A stretch of DNA of 18,243 nucleotides from Methylococcaceae bacterium (lineage in GTDB: Bacteria; Pseudomonadota; Gammaproteobacteria; Methylococcales; Methylomonadaceae). This document shows positions 7,191 through 14,234 of the stretch, one piece after another. The notes beneath the pieces were generated by a model that saw nothing but the letters and a program-made list of their open reading frames with translations, was not told the origin of the DNA and searched no databases. The stretch spans positions 1 through 18,243 of the forward strand of contig JABFST010000030.1 of assembly GCA_013140465.1 (NCBI GenBank). Reading direction: 5' to 3'. Each line of letters begins with the position of its first letter. Position 1 is the stretch's first letter. Made by a program: the position numbers and the translations under genes.

Positions 7191-7988
7191 ACGCGGAGTG
7201 CAATGGCTTTAGCCATTGCCTTGTCATCCGTAAAACGTCTAAAGCCGTTTTACTCCAGCCTAGTTAAGCCACAACACTGCACTGACCAGCACAGGCAGAT
7301 AAGCGTCGGCGATGGCATTTAGTACGCGGAGTGCAATGGCTTTAGCCATTGCCTTGTCATCCGTAAAACGTCTAAAGCCGTTTTACTCCAGCCTAGTTTA
7401 GTCACAACACTGCAATGCCCAGCACAGGTAGATAAGCGTCAGCGATGGCATCTAGTACGCGGAGTGCAATGGCTTTAGCCATTGCCTTGTCATCCGTAAA
7501 ACGTCTAAAGCCGTTTTACCCCAGCCTAGTTTAGCCACAACACCGCAATGCCCAGCATAGGCAGATAAGCGTCGGCGATGGCATCTAGTACGCGGAGTGC
7601 AATGGCTTTAGCCATTGCCTTGTCATCCGTAAAACGTCTAAAGCCGTTTTACTCCAGCCTAGTTTAGCCACAACACCGCATTGCCCAGCTTAGGCAAGTA
7701 AGCGTCGGTGATGGCATCTAGTACGCGGAGTGCAATGGCTTTAGCCATTGCCTTGTCATCCGTAAAACGTCTAAAGCCGTTTTACTCCAGCCTGGTTTAG
7801 CCACAACACCGCAATGCCCAGCATAGGCAGATAAGCGTCGGTGATGGCGTCTAGTACGCGGAGTGCAATGGCTTTAGCCATTGCCTTGTAATCCGTAAAA
7901 CGTCTAAAGCCGTTTTACTCCAGCCTAGTTTAGCCACAACACTGCAATGCCCAGCATAGGCAAGTAAGTGTCGGCGGTCGCGACTAGG
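7191..7988. repeat. Six tandem copies of a 133-bp repeat
   Basis: Copies start at 7191, 7324, 7457, 7590, 7723 and 7856, a strictly constant spacing of 133 bp. The first five are nearly identical; the last diverges in its final 30 bp. Each copy has two parts. The first 62 bp (7195-7256 in copy 1) is a nested palindrome: CAATGGC/GCCATTG around TTTA, then GTAAAACG/CGTTTTAC around TCTAAAGC, with outer arms GGAGT/ACTCC. The remaining about 70 bp, read on the minus strand, resembles codons 7-26 of the neighbouring PAP2-like gene and then meets a stop. No gene of its own was seen between 7131 and 7998, and 7131-7190 shows nothing recognisable. Confidence 0.96.
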
Positions 7989-7998
7989 CTAGGGTGGG

Positions 7999-8841
7999 TT
8001 AAGGGCGTTTTAACCGATATAAAGCAGAAATATCTTCATCCCCAAAACCTTCCGCCATCAGTTGTTCATAATTAATCAGGGTTTGCTCGCTTAACGGGAT
8101 AGCTGCGCCTGTTTGTGCCGCCATCGATTGGCAGATTTTCAAGTCTTTGTGGTGCAAAGCCAGTTTAAAACCCGGGGCAAACGTGCCATTGGTCATCGTG
8201 ATGCCACGGTGTTGCAAAAACCAATTACCCGAGGCTCCGCCGGACACCACTTCAATCACTTTGTCCATCGCCAAACCTTGGGCGGCACCAAATGCCAAGG
8301 CTTCGGTGACGGCTTGGTTAATCCCCGCGCACATGACTTGGTTGACGGCTTTAGTGGCTTGCCCCGAACCGGTAGGGCCAATATGGACTATGCGTGTCGC
8401 CATTGCCGCCAATACCGGGCGGACTTGTTCTAAAACAGCGGCATCACCCCCGACCATCATCGCCAAGGTGCCGTTTTTGGCACCTTCGACACCGCCGCTG
8501 ACGGGGGCATCCAAAAATGCCGCGTGTTTGTCCGCCAGTATGCTGGCGGCTAGTATTGCAGTTTGGCTGCTGACTGTGGACATATCGACGACAATACTGC
8601 CGGGTGTTAGGGTTGTGGCAATTTTAGCAATGATGTCCAGCACGTCTTGGTCGGCGGAGACGCAGAGCAGGACGATGTCCACATTTGCTGCCAAGGCTTC
8701 GGGGCTGGTGTATGCCGTTGCGGCAAACGCGGCGGTTTTGGCGGCGGTGCGGTTATAGACTGCGTGCAGCAATCCTGCTTGGGCAAGGTTGTTCGCCATG
8801 CCCAAGCCCATAGACCCTAGGCCAATAAATCCAATGCGCAT
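7999..8841 (-). CDS. NAD(P)-dependent beta-hydroxyacid dehydrogenase (3-hydroxyisobutyrate dehydrogenase family)
   Basis: The 280-residue length is normal for the family. The N-terminal Rossmann motif GFIGLGSMGLGMA (4-16) binds the dinucleotide, and NRT at 30-32 follows the second strand. DAPVSGGVEGA (111-121) is the family substrate-binding signature. Lys164 in GSGQATKAVNQ is the expected catalytic lysine with Asn167, and HHKDLKI (230-236) supplies the conserved Lys near the substrate. Relatives oxidise 3-hydroxyisobutyrate or reduce tartronate semialdehyde, glyoxylate or succinic semialdehyde; sequence alone does not choose between these. The start codon lies one base past the stop of speA, so the two are almost certainly one operon. 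Whether the enzyme serves polyamine or amino acid turnover, or is just co-transcribed, cannot be told. Confidence 0.93.
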   Translation of the reverse strand: MRIGFIGLGSMGLGMANNLAQAGLLHAVYNRTAAKTAAFAATAYTSPEALAANVDIVLLCVSADQDVLDIIAKIATTLTPGSIVVDMSTVSSQTAILAASILADKHAAFLDAPVSGGVEGAKNGTLAMMVGGDAAVLEQVRPVLAAMATRIVHIGPTGSGQATKAVNQVMCAGINQAVTEALAFGAAQGLAMDKVIEVVSGGASGNWFLQHRGITMTNGTFAPGFKLALHHKDLKICQSMAAQTGAAIPLSEQTLINYEQLMAEGFGDEDISALYRLKRP

Positions 8842-8842
8842 A

Positions 8843-10681
8843 TTATTTTTCCAGATAGGTGTAAGAGGTCAGGCCAGTGACAAACTCGTGTTCGTAGTCT
8901 TGCCGTTGTTGCTCTGAAAGCGGGCTGTGCGCGAGTTTGCGTTGGTAGGCGGCTTTAAGTTCTTCGCTGTTGATATGCACATAATCCAATAAGGCACTGA
9001 CCGGATCGCCTTCGTGCAGGTCAAAAAAGTGGAAGCCTTGGTCGTCCAGCTTGATGTTGATGGAATGGGTGTCGCCAAACAAGTTGTGCATATCGCCCAA
9101 GATTTCTTGGTAAGCCCCGACCATAAAAAAGCCGATCAAGTACGGGTCTTGGCTGTCAAAGGCATGGATGGGCAGGGTTTGTTCGATATTTTTGCCATCG
9201 ATATAGTGGTCGATGCGCCCGTCTGAATCGCAGGTTAAATCTTGGATAACCGCACGGCGCAAGGGCTGTTCATGCAAGCGGTGGATAGGCATGATCGGGA
9301 ACACTTGGTCTATGCCCCAGACATCGGGCATGGATTGGAACAGCGAAAAATTGCAGAAAATTTTATCAGCCAGTTTTTCGTTGAGTTCTTGTAACAGCGC
9401 GGCTTCGTTTTGGCTGCTGGGGTTTAATTGCGCTTGGATTTGCTGGCACAGCAAGGAATAGTGGTTTTCCGCTTTGGCCAGTTCGTTAATGCTGAGTTTG
9501 TCTTTGGTAAATTGCGAGCGTGCTTTGGCGACGGCATCCAGCGCATCATGGTAAAGCTCGACGGGTTTGTGGGTTTTAGGCAAGGCCAACAATTCGGCGT
9601 TGTTACTGTAAACCGATTCAATATCGGTGACATTGGTGATAAGCACGGCGTGGTGCGCCGTCAGTGCGCGGCCTGATTCGGTGATAATGTCCGGTTGTGG
9701 CAAGTGCTTTTTTTCGCACAACTTGGCAAAATGATGGACGATGCTTTCGGCGTATTCATCCAAGTTATAATTGATGGACGATTCGCGCCGCGAGCCGCTG
9801 CCGTCATAATCCACGCCTAAACCGCCGCCCGCATCGACGATGCTGATCGGTGCGCCTAAGCGGTGCAATTCCACATAAAATTGTCCGGCTTCTTTTAAGG
9901 CGACGCTGATGTCATGGATATTGGCGATTTGCGAACCCATGTGAAAGTGCATCAGCTTAAGGCTATTAAGCATATTGCATTGTTTTAAGCGGTCAATTAA
10001 CTGCACGACTTCAAACGCGTGCAAACCAAATTTGGATTTTTCGCCGCCGCTGTTTTGCCATTTGCCCGTGCTGATGCTCGACAAACGCACGCGCACACCC
10101 AATTGTGGCTTTACGTTGAGCTTTGCCGCTTCTTCAATCACCAATTCCAATTCCAAGGGTTTTTCAATCACCAAATATAGGTTCAAACCCATGATTAGTC
10201 CCATTAAGGCCAAGCGGATATAGGCGCGGTCTTTGTAACCGTTACAGATAATGATGCCTTGTTTGGATAAGGCCATCACCGCCAACAATTCGGATTTGCT
10301 GCCCGCTTCCAAGCCAATATGGTCGGCGGCTAAAATGCCTTCAATCACTTGCCCTTGTTGGTTGACCTTAATAGGGTAAACCGGGGTGTACTGGCCTTGG
10401 TAGGCGTTATTGGCGCAAGCTTTGGCAAACGCCTTGGACAAACGGTTGGCGCGGTCTTTTAAAATGTCGATAAAACCAACCAGCACTGGTAAAGATAAGT
10501 TTTTTTCGTTCAGCAACTTTACAATTTCGTACAAATCCAGTTCGATGTCTTTTTCTGAGCTGGGTTTTACGCTCACATGCCCCAAGTCATTAATACTAAA
10601 ATAGCCATCGCCCCAAGTATCTATCGCATAAGTTTTGGCAGATTGTTCGATAGACCAGTTTTTGCTGTCAGTTGAATTCAC
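8843..10681 (-). CDS. speA: Biosynthetic arginine decarboxylase
   Basis: This PLP enzyme of fold type III converts arginine to agmatine, the first step of the agmatine route to putrescine and spermidine. The 612 residues compare well with the usual 630 or so. Lys105 in VYPIKVNQQ is the Schiff-base lysine; HFHMGSQ (245-251), DAGGGLGVDYDG (283-294) and ESGRAL (335-340) bind PLP phosphate and ring; LTCDSDG (482-488) holds the Cys and Asp that reach across the dimer. The domain with the helical insert (about 370-440) typical of SpeA is present. The start is GTG: the sequence reads ATGTGAATTC, so the nearby ATG is followed at once by a stop, while GGAG sits 8-9 nt before the GTG. No other start exists nearby downstream. 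The gene is followed one base later by a dehydrogenase gene. Confidence 0.97.
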   Translation of the reverse strand: MNSTDSKNWSIEQSAKTYAIDTWGDGYFSINDLGHVSVKPSSEKDIELDLYEIVKLLNEKNLSLPVLVGFIDILKDRANRLSKAFAKACANNAYQGQYTPVYPIKVNQQGQVIEGILAADHIGLEAGSKSELLAVMALSKQGIIICNGYKDRAYIRLALMGLIMGLNLYLVIEKPLELELVIEEAAKLNVKPQLGVRVRLSSISTGKWQNSGGEKSKFGLHAFEVVQLIDRLKQCNMLNSLKLMHFHMGSQIANIHDISVALKEAGQFYVELHRLGAPISIVDAGGGLGVDYDGSGSRRESSINYNLDEYAESIVHHFAKLCEKKHLPQPDIITESGRALTAHHAVLITNVTDIESVYSNNAELLALPKTHKPVELYHDALDAVAKARSQFTKDKLSINELAKAENHYSLLCQQIQAQLNPSSQNEAALLQELNEKLADKIFCNFSLFQSMPDVWGIDQVFPIMPIHRLHEQPLRRAVIQDLTCDSDGRIDHYIDGKNIEQTLPIHAFDSQDPYLIGFFMVGAYQEILGDMHNLFGDTHSINIKLDDQGFHFFDLHEGDPVSALLDYVHINSEELKAAYQRKLAHSPLSEQQRQDYEHEFVTGLTSYTYLEK

Positions 10682-10776
10682 ATGAGCTCCGTAGGTGTTA
10701 AGAATGAAGGCCGCCTGTTTGGGCGCATTGCCGTAGCTTACAGCCGCAAAGGGTAAGTTATTGCCCTAATCTAGCA

Positions 10777-10804
10777 TACCTTAAAGGCTTTTGCGTACCT
10801 TAAA
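10777..10804. promoter_or_regulatory. Direct repeat pair upstream of speA
   Basis: TACCTTAAA occurs at 10777-10785 and 10796-10804, spaced 19 bp (nearly two helical turns), about 100 bp upstream of the speA start. On the minus strand TATGCT next to the inner copy could be a -10 box. The layout would suit an operator, but no regulator is known to me for it. The rest of the 10684-10932 gap shows only GT-rich sequence. Confidence 0.25.
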
Positions 10805-10932
10805 ATCAGCTGGGTTGAGGTTAGCAGCTGTTCTTGCGCCCTGCTTGCCATATTGATAAGTTTGTGGGGATTTTGCTGTGGGTGTTTATTGGAAGGTGTG
10901 TTGTTGGTTGGTTTGTTGAGGTGGGTTAGTGT

Positions 10933-11274
10933 TTATTGACCCAACAACATCGTTTTAAGATGCTGCTCAAAAGAGAGTTTATCAGTTGTTGCAAGCTGCC
11001 CTAGTTTTCCTAAAATCAAGCGATTGTCTAATGTGAACAGCTTTAAGCGAATAACGGATGCGGTAGGCAATCCGGCTGCGTTTAAATCCTCAATGTGGGT
11101 ATCTAAAGGCCACGCGGCGTGTTTCGCACTGGTAATCATAGCCATAACGCTGTGGCCTATACGCGAGTTGAAAGCCTCGCCATCAGACAATATCAACGCA
11201 GGGCGGCGTTTACTTGCTTGCTTGTCGGTAAACGGAAAGGGAACTTTGACTATCTCGTAACGGCTATAGGTCAC
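10933..11274 (-). CDS. MazF/PemK-type toxin (mRNA endoribonuclease)
   Basis: The product has 113 residues from the GTG start. YEIVKVPFPFTDKQASKRRPALILS (from residue 6) is the opening of the MazF/PemK fold, with the RPAL strand holding Arg24; ITSA (47-50) corresponds to the second active-site strand, and SVIRLKLFTLD carries the third. Such toxins cut mRNA and are held inactive by an antitoxin from the same operon, here the AbrB-type gene upstream. I prefer the GTG at 11274 because GAGG lies 7 nt before it and relatives begin at this point; an ATG at 11289 would add five residues and overlaps the antitoxin gene by 26 nt. With the GTG start the overlap is 11 nt. Family call is firm, activity is inferred. 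Confidence 0.87.
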   Translation of the reverse strand: MTYSRYEIVKVPFPFTDKQASKRRPALILSDGEAFNSRIGHSVMAMITSAKHAAWPLDTHIEDLNAAGLPTASVIRLKLFTLDNRLILGKLGQLATTDKLSFEQHLKTMLLGQ

Positions 11275-11494
11275 GATACGCCTCGTCATCTTCGATAGTA
11301 TCCCATTCTGAAAGTGTGGCACTCACAGCGGTCAGGTATTGGGGGTCTAAAGGTTCCAAACGGCGCACCCAAATACGTCCATCTGCTTCCGTTTCCCAGG
11401 CGATGGTATCGCCTGTTGCAAGATGCAGTTTTTTACGCACATGAGCAGGTATTGTGACTTGACCTTTACTGCTTATTTTTGCAATTTGAGACAT
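11264..11494 (-). CDS. AbrB/MazE-type antitoxin
   Basis: The product has 76 residues. The N-terminal half (3-45) is a SpoVT-AbrB swapped-hairpin DNA-binding domain: ISSKGQVTIPAHVRKKLHL is a close match to the family signature (K-G-Q-(V/I)-T-(I/L)-P). The acidic C-terminus (TLSEWDTIEDDEAYRDL) is the part expected to bind and block the toxin. I take the ATG at 11494, which has GGGAGG a few bases upstream; upstream in-frame ATGs at 11506 and 11536 would place non-family residues before the domain. The gene overlaps the toxin gene downstream, as in many such pairs. The dimer probably represses its own promoter in the 11495-11620 gap. Confidence 0.88.
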   Translation of the reverse strand: MSQIAKISSKGQVTIPAHVRKKLHLATGDTIAWETEADGRIWVRRLEPLDPQYLTAVSATLSEWDTIEDDEAYRDL

Positions 11495-11626
11495 AAACCC
11501 TCCCATCAGATAAATATCGCTAACTGTAAGGCACATTTACACTCACCGCAAATATTGCTGTGCGGCGTGCAACTGGCAGTTGTCCAAAAAATAACGCCAT
11601 AATGCGCAGTAAAGTTGCCCGTGCAT

Positions 11627-11658
11627 TTGTCACGCTTAGGCTTAACTCAGATTATACT
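11627..11658 (+). promoter_or_regulatory. Possible fumarase promoter
   Basis: TATACT at 11653-11658 is a good -10 box 32 nt before the start codon. TTGTCA at 11627-11632 could be the -35 box, but the 20-bp spacing is longer than usual, so activator help or a different -35 is possible. AGGA at 11681-11684 is the ribosome-binding site. Confidence 0.35.
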
Positions 11659-11690
11659 AAGCCATCCCAGCCACTCCTACAGGAACGCCC

Positions 11691-13217
11691 ATGACTGTCA
11701 TCCGCCAAGACGATTTTATCCAAAGCATTGCCGATGCCTTGCAATATATTTCTTACTACCATCCGCTGGATTTTATCCAAGCCTTGGACCGCGCTTATCA
11801 AAAAGAGCAAAACCCCGCCGCTAAAGATGCGCTGGCGCAATTGCTGATTAACTCGCGTATGTGTGCCGAAGGGCATAGGCCGATTTGCCAAGATACGGGT
11901 ATCGTCACGGTATTCTTAAAAATTGGCATGGACGTACACTGGGACAGCACCTTAAGCGTCGCGGATATGGTCAACGAAGGCGTGCGCCTAGCTTACAGCA
12001 ATCCCGACAACGTGCTGCGTGCGTCGATACTTAAAGACCCTGCGGGCAAACGCATCAACACGGGTGACAACACTCCCGCCGTCGTGCATACCGAACTGGT
12101 GCTGGGCAATACTGTGGACGTAACGGTTGCCGCCAAAGGTGGCGGTTCAGAAGCCAAGTCCAAATTTGTCATGCTCAACCCGTCTGACAGCATCGTCGAT
12201 TGGGTGCTAAAAACCGTGCCGACGATGGGCGCGGGTTGGTGTCCGCCGGGCATATTGGGTATCGGCATAGGCGGCACGGCAGAAAAAGCCATGTTGCTGG
12301 CAAAACAAGCCTGTATGGAATCGATAGACATACAAGACTTGATAGCCAAAGGCCCTAGTAACGCCTTAGAAGAATTGCGCTTGGAGCTGTATGAAAAAGT
12401 CAATGCCTTAGGTATAGGCGCACAAGGCTTAGGCGGCCTAACCACCGTGCTGGACATAAAAGTGTTGGATTACCCGACCCACGCCGCCAACAAACCCGTG
12501 GCACTGATTCCCAATTGTGCGGCAACACGGCACGCGCATTTTGTGCTGGATGGCTCGGGGGCGGTGGCACTGACACCGCCGCGCTTGCAAGATTGGCCCG
12601 AGATTACTTGGGATGCCGCCACCACGGCACGGCGCGTCAATTTAGACACAGTCACGGCAGACGACATTAAAACTTGGCGACCCGGCGAAACCTTGTTGCT
12701 GAGCGGCACAATGCTGACAGGCCGAGATGCGGCGCACAAACGCATGGTTGAATTGTTCGCGCGTGGCGAACCGCTGCCTGAGGGCGTCGATTTTACCAAT
12801 AAGTTTATTTATTATGTCGGCCCGGTTGACCCAGTGCGTGACGAAGTGGTCGGCCCCGCAGGCCCCACGACCGCGACGCGCATGGACAAATTTACCGAAG
12901 CCATGCTTTCAAATACGGGTTTGTTGGGCATGATTGGCAAATCTGAGCGGGGCCCCGAGGCCATCGCCGCGATCAAAAAACATCAGGCCGTATATTTAAT
13001 GGCGGTCGGCGGGGCGGCGTATTTGGTGTCAAAAGCCATACGCAAAGCACGCATAGTGGCATTTGCTGATTTGGGCATGGAAGCGATCCATGAATTTGTT
13101 GTAGAAGACATGCCTGTTACGGTTGCCGTCGATAGCCTAGGCAGTTCCATACACCACACCGCGCCGCTGATTTGGCAGAAAAAAATCGGCAAGATTCCGG
13201 TGGTTGAGGCGGATTAG
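11691..13217 (+). CDS. fumA: Fumarate hydratase, class I (iron-sulfur)
   Basis: This TCA-cycle enzyme hydrates fumarate to malate using a [4Fe-4S] cluster. The 508 residues cover both parts of the family: the N-terminal catalytic region (about 10-285) and the C-terminal swivel-type domain (about 315-500). Cluster cysteines are Cys66 (RPICQDTG), Cys184 (GAGWCPPG) and Cys276 (IPNCAATRH); their spacings of 118 and 92 closely follow those in Escherichia coli FumA (105, 224, 318). GPVDPVRDEVVGPAGPTTATRMD (377-399) and GGAAYLVSKAI (440-450) are conserved in the C-terminal domain. It is shorter than FumA of E. coli (548), as in many environmental bacteria. AGGA lies 6 nt before the ATG. Its stop codon TAG touches the first base of the repeat module that follows. 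The enzyme acts one step after the succinate dehydrogenase encoded at the right edge. Confidence 0.96.
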   Translation: MTVIRQDDFIQSIADALQYISYYHPLDFIQALDRAYQKEQNPAAKDALAQLLINSRMCAEGHRPICQDTGIVTVFLKIGMDVHWDSTLSVADMVNEGVRLAYSNPDNVLRASILKDPAGKRINTGDNTPAVVHTELVLGNTVDVTVAAKGGGSEAKSKFVMLNPSDSIVDWVLKTVPTMGAGWCPPGILGIGIGGTAEKAMLLAKQACMESIDIQDLIAKGPSNALEELRLELYEKVNALGIGAQGLGGLTTVLDIKVLDYPTHAANKPVALIPNCAATRHAHFVLDGSGAVALTPPRLQDWPEITWDAATTARRVNLDTVTADDIKTWRPGETLLLSGTMLTGRDAAHKRMVELFARGEPLPEGVDFTNKFIYYVGPVDPVRDEVVGPAGPTTATRMDKFTEAMLSNTGLLGMIGKSERGPEAIAAIKKHQAVYLMAVGGAAYLVSKAIRKARIVAFADLGMEAIHEFVVEDMPVTVAVDSLGSSIHHTAPLIWQKKIGKIPVVEAD

Positions 13218-13240
13218 GGCCGTAGGATGTGGTGAGCGAT

Positions 13241-13376
13241 AGAGACTGTGAAAGTATTTCAAATACTTACAAAAAGATGTTTTTTATTTTTTTAAGCCTT
13301 TGATTTAATTAGAGACTGGAGTGAAAAAACATGTTTTTTCATTCCGATGAGCAAGCTTACGTTAATTCTTTCACAG
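13241..13376. mobile_element. MITE-like element N, copy 1 (right end lost)
   Basis: 136 bp, about 93% identical by eye to the element at 16212-16352. It starts AGAGACTGTGAAAG and ends CTTTCACAG, lacking the last five bases (TCTCT) of the terminal inverted repeat. The left flank CGAT (13237-13240) is the same as at the other copy. An inner palindrome centred on CATG (GTGAAAAAACATGTTTTTTCA) could act as a two-way terminator for fumarase and the HNH gene. Confidence 0.75.
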
Positions 13377-13377
13377 C

Positions 13378-13460
13378 GCGTAGGGTGTGGAGAAACGAAC
13401 CGCATCGCTCGAGTCTTCCGCGAATGATGCGGTTCGCTTAAGGCTCACCACATCCTACGC
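13378..13460. mobile_element. MITE-like element M, copy 1
   Basis: 83 bp with imperfect inverted arms: GCGTAGG-GTGTGG...GAACCGCATCGCTCGAG on the left and CGCGAATGATGCGGTTCGCTTAAGG...CATCCTACGC on the right. Near-identical copies lie at 15206-15289 and 16457-16540 in the same orientation. No coding capacity. The family resembles short palindromic repeats scattered in many gammaproteobacterial genomes. Confidence 0.8.
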
Positions 13461-13485
13461 TAGTGTTTTGTTTTAGCGCACGTTA

Positions 13486-13508
13486 CCGCGTTGAGCGTAA
13501 TGTTAGGC
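13486..13508 (-). other. attC-like left half-site at the end of the HNH gene
   Basis: Read on the minus strand: GCCTAAC, a 5-base spacer, then GCTCAACGCGG. This is the layout of the left arm of many integron attC sites (RYYYAAC, spacer, L'' arm). The TAA of GCCTAAC is the stop codon of the HNH gene, a common cassette arrangement. No matching right arm follows before the MITE-like DNA, so the site is at best a remnant. Confidence 0.4.
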
Positions 13509-14234
13509 GCGTTTACGGCGAATCTCTTTTTCAATAATTTCTTTTACAAATGCAGGGATTTCTTTTTCAAGTAAGTGCGCTTCTGCTTTCAGTTTCTCGT
13601 AGATGTCAACTTCATCACCTTGCCAAACAAGATCAATACGCCGAAGTTGGCGCATAGCAATATGGGCATAGCTTTCAGGGTATGCCCAATAACATGTCAG
13701 GCAGATTGTTCTGTCCTTGATGTTGTTCCAATTTTCGCAATGCTCACAAGACCATGATTTTGCGCGATTTGCCGAACCGGAGAGCAGCATGAAATCTTCT
13801 GGGTTCAGTTCACCGCCTTGTCCGTCGCCACCGACTTCATAGGGAACGCGGTGGTCTATCTGCAATTCGCGCTCATCTATTTCTTCGAGATAGATAAAGC
13901 ACTTGCCGCCATATTTTTCAACCAACGCTTCTTTTATTTTCTTTGATAAACCAGTTCTACCTGATAATTTTGTGAATTTCCTCTCTGTTACATCACCAAA
14001 ACGATAAGCGGCGATTTTTCGCCCATCAGTACCCGTAATCCGAAAAGTTTCAATAGGAATGCCATGCTCGCGTACATCACGGACGGCTCTGGGCGGGTGG
14101 TTATAGCCGTAGGTTTCTTTCAACTCCTCGGTTGTGATAAAACCATGCGCCAGAATATGATCAATGACAGTTTTCGGACGTTTCGCAGTAACGGAATGGC
14201 AGAGAGCAATGAAGTCCTTTGGGAGGTTAGACAT
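13503..14234 (-). CDS. HNH endonuclease, probable type II restriction enzyme
   Basis: The product has 243 residues from the ATG at 14234. Residues about 20-80 look like a winged helix-turn-helix (GFITTEELKETYGYNHPPRAVRDVREHGIPI). The nuclease core follows: Cys112, IDHRVPYEVGG with Asp127-His128 (the first HNH residues), Asn144 in NPEDFMLL and Asn156 in SANRAKSWSC. A zinc-ribbon-like CEHC (163-166) and CLTC (178-181) pair completes it. A lysine-rich helix ends the protein. It overlaps the stop of the adenine methyltransferase gene by 8 nt, so the two are coupled and most likely form a methyltransferase-endonuclease pair that cuts unmodified foreign DNA. An upstream ATG at 14261 would add nine residues and enlarge the overlap. 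No Shine-Dalgarno is seen, consistent with coupling. Recognition site unknown. Confidence 0.87.
   Translation of the reverse strand: MSNLPKDFIALCHSVTAKRPKTVIDHILAHGFITTEELKETYGYNHPPRAVRDVREHGIPIETFRITGTDGRKIAAYRFGDVTERKFTKLSGRTGLSKKIKEALVEKYGGKCFIYLEEIDERELQIDHRVPYEVGGDGQGGELNPEDFMLLSGSANRAKSWSCEHCENWNNIKDRTICLTCYWAYPESYAHIAMRQLRRIDLVWQGDEVDIYEKLKAEAHLLEKEIPAFVKEIIEKEIRRKRA

Larger units (their letters stand above)
13216..13494. repeat. Repeat module, left copy (short form)
   Basis: This 279-bp module matches 16187-16590 from AGGGCCGTAGGATG at the left to ACGCTAGTG...GCGTTGA at the right. Relative to the other copy it lacks about 105 bp between its two MITE-like parts and 15 bp near its right end. 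Both gaps have short direct repeats at the edges (CAG and TACG). It starts inside the fumarase stop codon and ends 9 bp before the stop codon of the HNH gene. It fills the gap between those genes; no coding sequence is seen in it. Confidence 0.9.

Noticed and set aside
7191..7988. CRISPR-like regular repeats
   Set aside because: The whole 133-bp unit is conserved with no variable spacers, and no cas gene is present.
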